A DNA stretch of 10,967 nt from Cellvibrionales bacterium UBA4495 (GTDB taxonomy: Bacteria > Pseudomonadota > Gammaproteobacteria > Pseudomonadales > Porticoccaceae), in assembly GCA_002388905.1 (NCBI GenBank), contig DGNJ01000112.1, forward strand, positions 5,203 to 16,169. Reading direction: 5' to 3'. Positions 6,310 through 10,967 of this stretch are shown here, one piece after another. Numbering within the stretch: the stretch's first letter is position 1; every line of letters begins with the position of its first letter. Under the pieces are notes generated by a model, which was not told where the DNA came from, did no database searches, and saw nothing but the letters and a program-made list of their open reading frames with translations. Position numbers and translations under genes: made by a program.

Positions 6310-7428
6310 CTAGGGGTAATAAATGCCGCCGAGCACGGAATCCCGGTCCGCCCCTGTTACCGAGGCCAGCGCCGAAGGTAGCCCTGCCAGGGTCTGCCTG
6401 GCCATCCAGGCAAATCCGGCGCCTTCCACCCGGCGGGGATCGATGCCCAGCTCGGCACTACTGACCACGGCCAGGCCACTTTCCGCCGCGATCAGGGCCG
6501 CCAGGTGCCGGTTCAGTGCGCCGCCGCCACAGAGGATCACTTTTTTTGGAGTATGCTCCGCCATAGTCAAGTTGTCGGCGACGGTGCGTGCGGTAAACAG
6601 GGCCAGGGTGGCCTGTACATCCTTCGGCGATGGCTCTCGGGGCAGGCCTGCCAGCACGGAGTCCAGCCACCGGATATTGAAATCCTCGCGCCCCGTGCTC
6701 TTGGGCGGAAGCTTTGCCAGAAACGGGTGCGCCAGCAGGGCGTCCATAAGCGACTGGTCGACGCTGCCTTGGGCGGCCCAGCGGCCGTCCTCATCGTAGG
6801 GCAGGTTCAGATGGCGCTGGCACCAGGCATCCATAAGCCCGTTGGCGGGCCCGGTATCGAAGCCCCGGACATCTCCCGAGGCACCCAGCCAGGTCACGTT
6901 GGCGATACCCCCTAGATTGACCACGGCCCGATGCTCCCCGGACCGATAAAAAGCCGCCTGGTGAAACGCCGGCAGGAGGGGCGCGCCCTGGCCGCCCCGG
7001 GCCATGTCCTTGCGGCGGAAATCCGCCACCGTGGTAATACCGGTGACGGCGGCGATGGTATTGGCATCGGCGATTTGCAGGGAAAAGTGAGTCACACCCC
7101 CGCCCGGTGATGGACGGTGCCGGATCGTCTGGCCGTGGCTGCCGATGGCGGTGATCTCTCCTGCCGCCAGGCGATACCTGCTCAACAGGGCCTGGACGGT
7201 GTCGGCGAAGAGCAGGCCCAGGGCCCGGTCGGTTCGACCCAGCAGATCGATATGATCCTCGCCGGGCGCGCACAGGCGAATGATGTCGGCGCGCAGGTTG
7301 TCGGGTATGTCGGCGCTATGGCTGGCCTCGACGTTGACCTGGTTGCCATCGATGCGAACCAGCACGGCATCCACCGCATCGATGCTGGTGCCGGACATGA
7401 CGCCGACGAACCGTCCGGCTGTGGTCAT
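6310..7428 (-). CDS. anmK: Anhydro-N-acetylmuramic acid kinase
   Basis: AnmK converts 1,6-anhydro-MurNAc, released during peptidoglycan turnover, to MurNAc-6-phosphate with ATP, in the cytoplasmic recycling pathway. The 372-residue length fits the family (about 360–370). The ATP-binding phosphate loop GVMSGTSID is at 9–17. GSHGQTIRH is at 96–104, and DFRRKDMARGGQGAPL at 136–151 contains conserved substrate residues. The catalytic Asp is D191 in DTGPANGLMD, equivalent to D182 in P. aeruginosa AnmK. CGGGALNR near residue 300 is the second ATP-binding segment. The ATG at 7428 follows the peptidase stop by only 9 bp, and its GGGAG ribosome binding site overlaps that TAG stop, so translation is likely coupled. 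The same order of anmK next to an M23 peptidase and tyrS is familiar from Pseudomonas. Confidence 0.96.
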   Translation of the reverse strand: MTTAGRFVGVMSGTSIDAVDAVLVRIDGNQVNVEASHSADIPDNLRADIIRLCAPGEDHIDLLGRTDRALGLLFADTVQALLSRYRLAAGEITAIGSHGQTIRHRPSPGGGVTHFSLQIADANTIAAVTGITTVADFRRKDMARGGQGAPLLPAFHQAAFYRSGEHRAVVNLGGIANVTWLGASGDVRGFDTGPANGLMDAWCQRHLNLPYDEDGRWAAQGSVDQSLMDALLAHPFLAKLPPKSTGREDFNIRWLDSVLAGLPREPSPKDVQATLALFTARTVADNLTMAEHTPKKVILCGGGALNRHLAALIAAESGLAVVSSAELGIDPRRVEGAGFAWMARQTLAGLPSALASVTGADRDSVLGGIYYP

Positions 7429-7437
7429 AGGGGCTCC

Positions 7438-8844
7438 CTATTCGGGCAGGGCGGCCAGGTGAGTTTCGCTGTAGTTGGCCAGTTGTGCCATCAGGGGCTG
7501 GGTCTGGCTGGCGAAGCGGGCCATTTGCGCGGCCGGGATGGGGTCCGCCTCGGGCAGGTCCACGGTGCGTGGATTGCGGTGCACACCGTTAACCACGAAT
7601 TCGTAATGGAGGTGGGGCCCGGTGGCGTAACCGGTAGAGCCCACAGTACCGATCGGCTGGCGCTGTTTGACGGTCTGGCCCCTGCGCACAGACTTGCTGT
7701 TCAGGTGCAGGTACTTGGTGACGATGGCCTGGCCGTGACGGATAAAGACATAATTGCCATTCGCCCGCGAGTAGCCCGCCTCGATGACCTTGCCGTCGCC
7801 GGCGGCGTAAACCGGCGTTCCCGTGGCAGCGGCATAGTCGACCCCCCGGTGAGGGCGCTTTGTCTTAAATACCGGATGCAGCCGGTTGGGATTGAAGTTG
7901 GAACTGACCCGGGTGAAGTCGACGGGAGCGCGCAGAAACGCCTTGCGCATGGGGCGACCCTCGGGTGTGTAGAAATCCGCGGAGCCATCCGGTTTCTCGT
8001 AGCGCACGGCGCGATAGCGGGTGCCGCGGTTGATGAATTCGGCCGCGAGGATCGCGCCATTGCCCATCTTCGCGCCGTCCAGATATTCCTCCTGATAGAG
8101 GACCGCAAAGGAATCCCCCTTGCGGATGTCCAGGGCAAAATCGATATCCCAGCCGAAAATCCGCGCCACGCGCATGATCAATTCGTTCTCGAGACCGGCC
8201 CGGGATCCATCAAGAAACAGGGAGTGGTTGATAGTAACCCGCTGATAAGCGGGAACAGACTCGGTGTCCCGGGCGATTCGCTGGCCCTCGAACCCCTCCC
8301 CGGTGCGACTGTAGACCAGGGTTTCAAGCGCCGAACGGCGATATTCCACCTGCACCAGTTCCCCGTCGCTGTTTTGGGCAACAGCGATGGTTTCGCCGGG
8401 ACGCAGGCGTTTCAGTGCGCCGGCTTCGCCGGCGGCGTTGGCCACCCGGTAGACATCCCCGGCGCTCAGGGACAGCCGCTGGAACAGGGTGCTCAGGTTG
8501 TCACCCAGGCGGACGCTCTGCTCCCGCCACTGCAGAATCGGTGCCGCCGGTCCGGTTTTTTCAGCAGCCAGGGTTTCTGCGACGTCCGGCTCTGACGCCG
8601 GTTCCGGGGCAATATCGGGTGCAATAACCGACAGGTCCGCGGCAGCGCGATTGCCGGAATCCGTAACCTGAATATCGGCGAGCTGGTCTTCCCGGTAGGC
8701 GGAGACATTTTCCGACGGTACCACCATCAGGAGCAGCACCACACCGAGCCCCACGGCGGCAGCAGCGTAGAGGTGGGTTCTGGGCAGTATGTCGGTGAAG
8801 AGACCGTCCCAGAATCCCGGTGAGCGGGTTTTGCGGGCCATCAT
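7438..8844 (-). CDS. mepM: MepM-like M23 murein DD-endopeptidase with LysM/OapA-like domain
   Basis: A 468-residue envelope protein likely to cut peptide cross-links in peptidoglycan. It has a cytoplasmic N-terminus (about 1–25, basic), one membrane anchor at about 26–43, an Ala/Pro/Glu-rich linker, and an OapA/LysM-like region at about 106–158 (SVRLGDNLSTLFQRLSLSAG…RLRPGETIAV). A second beta region follows, then the C-terminal M23 lytic domain at about 325–425. The zinc ligands and catalytic residues of the lysostaphin/LytM type are all present: H332 and D336 in HRGVD, H380 in YLHL, and H411 and H413 in HLH. It should therefore be active rather than a degenerate NlpD/EnvC-like activator. The first two codons are both ATG (8844 and 8841). 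Neither has a strong Shine-Dalgarno, so the exact start is uncertain by one residue. It is divergent from tyrS and followed by anmK after 9 bp. The MepM name rests on domain order and size. Confidence 0.93.
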   Translation of the reverse strand: MMARKTRSPGFWDGLFTDILPRTHLYAAAAVGLGVVLLLMVVPSENVSAYREDQLADIQVTDSGNRAAADLSVIAPDIAPEPASEPDVAETLAAEKTGPAAPILQWREQSVRLGDNLSTLFQRLSLSAGDVYRVANAAGEAGALKRLRPGETIAVAQNSDGELVQVEYRRSALETLVYSRTGEGFEGQRIARDTESVPAYQRVTINHSLFLDGSRAGLENELIMRVARIFGWDIDFALDIRKGDSFAVLYQEEYLDGAKMGNGAILAAEFINRGTRYRAVRYEKPDGSADFYTPEGRPMRKAFLRAPVDFTRVSSNFNPNRLHPVFKTKRPHRGVDYAAATGTPVYAAGDGKVIEAGYSRANGNYVFIRHGQAIVTKYLHLNSKSVRRGQTVKQRQPIGTVGSTGYATGPHLHYEFVVNGVHRNPRTVDLPEADPIPAAQMARFASQTQPLMAQLANYSETHLAALPE

Positions 8845-8883
8845 TTTTCGGGTTCGTTCTCGGTTTTCTGTCTAACATGCCAC

Positions 8884-8911
8884 TCTATAACAGAATTTGT
8901 GCCGGCCACAA
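8884..8911 (-). promoter_or_regulatory. Candidate promoter for mepM–anmK–ppk2
   Basis: On the minus strand, TTGTGG (rc of 8906–8911) and TATAGA (rc of 8884–8889) are separated by 16 bp, with TG one base before the -10 as in an extended -10 element. The predicted start lies about 30 nt before the peptidase ATG. Confidence 0.45.
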
Positions 8912-9016
8912 GCGGTTTGTCGGCGCACGGGCGCACACTTTCGGCTTGTTTTTGTGCATGGATAGGGTAAGGTTTGCGGTCATTTTTTGGCCAACCCCGA
9001 GGTGGAATTGACAGCA

Positions 9017-10315
9017 ATGAGCGGGTCCCGATTGATTGACGATTTGCAGGCGAGGGGGCTTGTCGCCCAGATGTCCGGCGATGACGAGCTGGCTAGTCAT
9101 CTTCGGGAGCAGCGGGTGGTTTATTGCGGCTTCGATCCCACCGCCGACAGCCTTCATATCGGCAGCCTGGTGCCCCTGCTGGCCCTGCGCCGCTTCCAGA
9201 AGGCCGGGCACAGGCCCATTGCCCTGGTGGGCGGGGCGACCGGACTTATCGGCGACCCCTCCTTCAAAGCCCAGGAGCGCAAGCTCAACACCGGCGATGT
9301 GGTGGGCGAATGGGTGGGCAAGCTCAAGGCCCAGGTGAGCCGTTTTGTCGACCTGGAAGGCGACAATGGCGGGATCGTGGTAAATAACCTGGACTGGATG
9401 GACTCCTTTTCCATGCTCGACTTTCTCCGGGATGTGGGCAAGCATTTTTCGGTCAATGCCATGATTCAGAAGGAGTCGGTCAAGCAGCGGCTCGAGCGAG
9501 AGGGTGCCGGGATTTCCTTTACCGAATTCGCCTATGCCCTGCTTCAGTCCTACGACTTTGCCGAGCTCAACAGGCGTTACGGATGCACTCTCCAGCTGGG
9601 AGGCAGTGACCAGTGGGGCAATATCACCGGCGGCATCGATCTGACCCGGCGACTGAACCGGCAGCAGGTCTACGGGATGACATTCCCTCTGGTAACCAAG
9701 GATGACGGCACCAAGTTCGGCAAGACCGAATCGGGGACTATCTGGCTGGATCCCGGGAAAACCTCCCCCTATGCTTTTTATCAATTCTGGATGCAGACGG
9801 CCGATGCCGATGTCTACCGATTCCTGCGCTACTTTACTTTTCTGCCGGTGTCGGAGATCGCGGCAGTGGAGCGGGCGGATGCCGAGCGTCAGGGACGTCC
9901 GGAAGCTCAGGGTCTACTGGCCCGGGAGGTGACCCGCCTGGTGCACGGTGAGGCGGGGCTCGCCGCCGCCGAGCGTATTACCGAGGCCCTGTTCACCGGA
10001 GGTGCCGAGCGGTTGAGCCGGGAGGATTTTGAACAGATCAAGCTTGACGGGCTGCCCTGCTCGCTTCTGGACCCGTCCTCCCTCGACGGGGTGCCCCTGA
10101 CCACCCTGCTTTCCCAGGCAGGGCTGGCCAGGGCCGCCAGGGAGGTCAAGGACGCCCTGGGCCGCCGGGCGGTTCAGATCAATGGCCGTGCCGTGGGCAC
10201 GGAAGAGAATATGGCAACCGCCTCTCTGTTCACTCCCTCTGCCGCCCGCTACGGTCGCTTCTTCCTGGTGCGCATGGGTAAGAAAAAGTACCACCTGTTT
10301 GAGTTGGCCGGCTGA
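9017..10315 (+). CDS. tyrS: Tyrosine--tRNA ligase (E. coli TyrS type)
   Basis: Class I aminoacyl-tRNA synthetase that charges tRNA-Tyr. The 432-residue product closely follows E. coli TyrS in order and content. It opens with RLIDDLQARGLVAQ, then YCGFDPTADSLHIGSLVPLL with the HIGH-type motif HIGS at 47–50. GGATGLIGDPSFK is at 72–84, and the tyrosine/ATP pocket segment QLGGSDQWGNITGGIDL is at 193–209. The KMSKS-type loop KFGKT is at 233–237, and a C-terminal S4-like RNA-binding domain spans about 365–430. The ATG at 9017 aligns with the E. coli start. GAGGTGG at 8999–9005 is upstream but with long spacing (11 nt), so the in-frame GTG (9002) and TTG (8987) remain possible though less likely. Its promoter is unclear. 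No clear terminator follows, so some transcription may run into the rRNA promoter region. Confidence 0.96.
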   Translation: MSGSRLIDDLQARGLVAQMSGDDELASHLREQRVVYCGFDPTADSLHIGSLVPLLALRRFQKAGHRPIALVGGATGLIGDPSFKAQERKLNTGDVVGEWVGKLKAQVSRFVDLEGDNGGIVVNNLDWMDSFSMLDFLRDVGKHFSVNAMIQKESVKQRLEREGAGISFTEFAYALLQSYDFAELNRRYGCTLQLGGSDQWGNITGGIDLTRRLNRQQVYGMTFPLVTKDDGTKFGKTESGTIWLDPGKTSPYAFYQFWMQTADADVYRFLRYFTFLPVSEIAAVERADAERQGRPEAQGLLAREVTRLVHGEAGLAAAERITEALFTGGAERLSREDFEQIKLDGLPCSLLDPSSLDGVPLTTLLSQAGLARAAREVKDALGRRAVQINGRAVGTEENMATASLFTPSAARYGRFFLVRMGKKKYHLFELAG

Positions 10316-10376
10316 AGCCCTGCCCCTCGCGGACAGCTTTGCGATCGATGGATTTTCCGTATCCCGCAGATTGTTG

Positions 10377-10404
10377 TTGACAGCCTCGCTGGGGTCGTTA
10401 GAAT
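10377..10404 (+). promoter_or_regulatory. rRNA operon promoter P1 (first of four)
   Basis: TTGACA (10377–10382), 16-bp spacer, TAGAAT (10399–10404), then the GC-rich discriminator GCGCGTCCC, a feature linked to stringent control. The predicted transcript begins with a 13-bp stem containing one bulge and one G-U pair (arms 10411–10423 and 10429–10442). Confidence 0.8.
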
Positions 10405-10476
10405 GCGCGTCCCGTTTACGAGGAACCGCCTCGTGAAGCGGGATTGAAAGCCGGGGAAGAAAAGCTGGATTCGTTG

Positions 10477-10504
10477 TTGACACCCCGATTTCAGGCGCTA
10501 GAAT
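10477..10504 (+). promoter_or_regulatory. rRNA operon promoter P2 (second of four)
   Basis: TTGACA (10477–10482), 16-bp spacer, TAGAAT (10499–10504), exactly 100 bp after P1. The -10 box is flanked by the inverted repeat AGGCGC (10493–10498) and GCGCCT (10507–10512). An A/G-rich stretch precedes the -35 box. An imperfect hairpin lies at 10513–10541. Confidence 0.85.
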
Positions 10505-10578
10505 GCGCGCCTCGCTTCACCGGATAAACCCGGCGGGAGCGGAAACAAAGCAGGGTGAAACAAAACTGAAGTTTTTGG

Positions 10579-10606
10579 TTGACACCCCGCTGGCAGGCGC
10601 TAGAAT
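10579..10606 (+). promoter_or_regulatory. rRNA operon promoter P3 (third of four)
   Basis: TTGACA (10579–10584), 16-bp spacer, TAGAAT (10601–10606), 102 bp after P2. It has the same AGGCGC/GCGCCT inverted repeat around the -10 box (10595–10600 and 10609–10614). An A/T-rich stretch at 10556–10576 could act as an UP element. The transcript would start with a 9-bp stem (10612–10620 with 10640–10648, one G-U pair). Confidence 0.85.
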
Positions 10607-10699
10607 GCGCGCCTCTCCACAACAAGGCTGAGCCGGAAGGTGGAGGGGAAAGTCAGCCGGCAGGCATCGAGAAAGAGTTGCCTGGAGAGAGAAAAAAGG

Positions 10700-10727
10700 T
10701 TGACAAAAAGGCGGCGTTCATTAAAAT
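10700..10727 (+). promoter_or_regulatory. rRNA operon promoter P4 (closest to 16S)
   Basis: TTGACA (10700–10705), 16-bp spacer, TAAAAT (10722–10727), 121 bp after P3. The A-rich stretch GAGAGAAAAAAGG just before the -35 box resembles an UP element. The discriminator ACGCAGCCCG is less GC-pure than in P1–P3. The predicted start near 10734 leads straight into the boxB-like hairpin. Confidence 0.85.
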
Positions 10728-10735
10728 ACGCAGCC

Positions 10736-10750
10736 CGCTCAAGCAGAGCG
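10736..10750 (+). promoter_or_regulatory. boxB-like hairpin of the rRNA leader
   Basis: CGCTC, a 5-nt loop AAGCA, then GAGCG, ending 2 nt before boxA. A small stem directly before boxA matches the boxB–boxA arrangement of E. coli rrn leaders. Confidence 0.6.
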
Positions 10751-10752
10751 AA

Positions 10753-10765
10753 CGTTCTTTAAAAA
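10753..10765 (+). promoter_or_regulatory. boxA antitermination element of the rRNA leader
   Basis: CGTTCTTTAAAAA closely matches the E. coli rrn boxA (TGCTCTTTAACAA), and the following ATTGATCAGGCAAT also resembles the E. coli leader. boxA RNA is bound by NusB–S10 to protect rRNA transcription from Rho. Confidence 0.85.
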
Positions 10766-10773
10766 TTGATCAG

Positions 10774-10794
10774 GCAATGCGTGTGGGCGCTTGC
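10774..10794 (+). promoter_or_regulatory. boxC-containing hairpin of the rRNA leader
   Basis: GCAA-GCG (10774–10781, one bulged T) pairs with CGC-TTGC (10788–10794), exposing TGTGGG in the loop. GTGTGGGC matches the boxC region of E. coli rrn leaders. Confidence 0.55.
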
Positions 10795-10912
10795 TGAAAT
10801 GGTTCGAATGATACGAATCATCAGATGCAAGTGACCTATCAATTCAAACGTTGGTAAGCCAAGCATCTGAGCCGAGTTAGTAAGCTGTTCGCGGGCAACT
10901 GCGAAATAGCTT

Positions 10913-10936
10913 CCTCTTGACCCTCTGGGTCAGAGG
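10913..10936 (+). other. Strong hairpin immediately before 16S rRNA
   Basis: CCTC-TGACCC (10913–10923, one bulged T) pairs with GGGTCA-GAGG (10927–10936): a 10-bp stem with a 3-nt TCT loop, ending 10 nt before the mature 16S. The following TTAAAGATTTAAAC is mixed A/T, not a T-tract, so this is more likely a processing or folding element than a terminator. Confidence 0.6.
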
Positions 10937-10946
10937 TTAAAGATTT

Positions 10947-10967
10947 AAACTGAAGAGTTTGATCATG
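10947..10967 (+). rRNA. 16S ribosomal RNA, first 21 nt (3' part outside window)
   Basis: AAACTGAAGAGTTTGATCATG matches the 5' end of bacterial 16S rRNA, including the universal AGAGTTTGATC segment. E. coli begins AAATTGAAGAG. The placement agrees with the upstream promoters and the boxA leader. Confidence 0.97.

Larger units (their letters stand above)
10477..10615 (+). repeat. Near-identical 37-bp promoter cores in P2 and P3
   Basis: The 37 bp from the -35 box through the discriminator (10477–10513 and 10579–10615) differ at only about 3 positions, all inside the spacer. P1 is a more diverged copy and P4 the most diverged. This suggests tandem duplication of a promoter unit of about 100 bp. 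Confidence 0.7.
10735..10946 (+). other. rRNA operon leader (pre-16S 5' region)
   Basis: Transcribed, non-coding leader between P4 and the mature 16S. It carries boxB-, boxA- and boxC-type elements in the same order as E. coli rrn leaders, then several paired segments: TCAGATGC (10821–10828) with GCATCTGA (10863–10870), AGCT-TTCGC (10883–10892) with GCGAA-AGCT (10901–10911), and a strong hairpin at 10913–10936. Parts of this should pair with sequence after the 16S for RNase III processing, but that partner is outside the window. Confidence 0.8.

Noticed and set aside
7117..8595. Long open frame (492 codons) antisense to anmK and the M23 peptidase
   Set aside because: Both minus-strand genes have complete family motifs. 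The antisense frame has no recognisable domain and spans two real genes; such shadows are common in GC-rich DNA.
8946..8973. Possible tyrS promoter TTGTTT–16 bp–TAAGGT
   Set aside because: Only 3 of 6 matches in the -10 box and a weak -35 box. Nothing better was found in the 172-bp divergent region, so the tyrS promoter is left unassigned.
8987..9016. Alternative TTG (8987) or GTG (9002) starts for tyrS
   Set aside because: The ATG at 9017 aligns with the E. coli TyrS start. The upstream residues show no family similarity, although the Shine-Dalgarno spacing to 9017 is long, so this is not fully closed.
10316..10376. Terminator for tyrS
   Set aside because: No stem followed by T residues could be found in the 61 bp between the tyrS stop and P1.
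10579..10797. Open frame of 72 codons across the rRNA promoter region
   Set aside because: It begins on the P3 -35 box and runs through P3, P4 and boxA; it has no ribosome binding site and no recognisable protein.
10913..10946. Hairpin before 16S as an intrinsic terminator of the leader
   Set aside because: No T-tract follows, and termination here would silence the rRNA operon despite a boxA antiterminator upstream.

Overview
The window looks like chromosomal DNA from a GC-rich gammaproteobacterium. The block argC – coiled-coil membrane protein – bactofilin – erpA – anmK – M23 peptidase – tyrS – 16S rRNA is, from memory, the same neighbourhood as in Pseudomonas aeruginosa (around PA0662–PA0668 and its rRNA operon) and in related marine genera. 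The rRNA leader (boxB/boxA/boxC) and the E. coli-type TyrS fit the same assignment. No mobile element, CRISPR array, tRNA or phage gene was seen. The BCCT osmolyte transporter and the ClC antiporter suggest an osmotically or ionically challenged habitat, but do not prove it.

Layout. Positions 1–2512 (minus strand) hold a BCCT-family transporter that is cut off by the window edge, and upstream of it a ClC-type H+/Cl- antiporter. A 239-bp divergent region separates these from a plus-strand set: argC (2752–3783), a DUF6776-like single-span coiled-coil protein (3870–4577), a bactofilin (4579–5049) and erpA (5088–5441). A minus-strand set converges on erpA, in transcription order: MepM-like M23 endopeptidase (8844–7438), anmK (7428–6310) and a PPK2-family polyphosphate kinase (6253–5468). 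tyrS (9017–10315, plus) diverges from the peptidase gene. The last 650 bp are the control region and leader of an rRNA operon, and the mature 16S begins about 20 bases before the window ends.

How the genes relate. The coiled-coil protein, bactofilin, M23 endopeptidase and AnmK form a plausible cell-envelope neighbourhood (shape scaffold, peptidoglycan cutting, anhydro-MurNAc recycling). ErpA delivers Fe-S clusters and appears to have its own promoter with an IscR type 1-like operator overlapping the transcription start. The PPK2 gene seems to be an addition to the otherwise conserved erpA–anmK junction.

The most distinctive region is 10377–10967. It has four tandem sigma70-type promoters, all with a perfect TTGACA and 16-bp spacers, about 100 bp apart, each followed at the predicted 5' end of its transcript by an inverted repeat. 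Then come boxB, boxA and boxC antitermination elements and a strong hairpin just before the 16S. I found no wholly unknown gene system. The best leads are this promoter array and the erpA operator.
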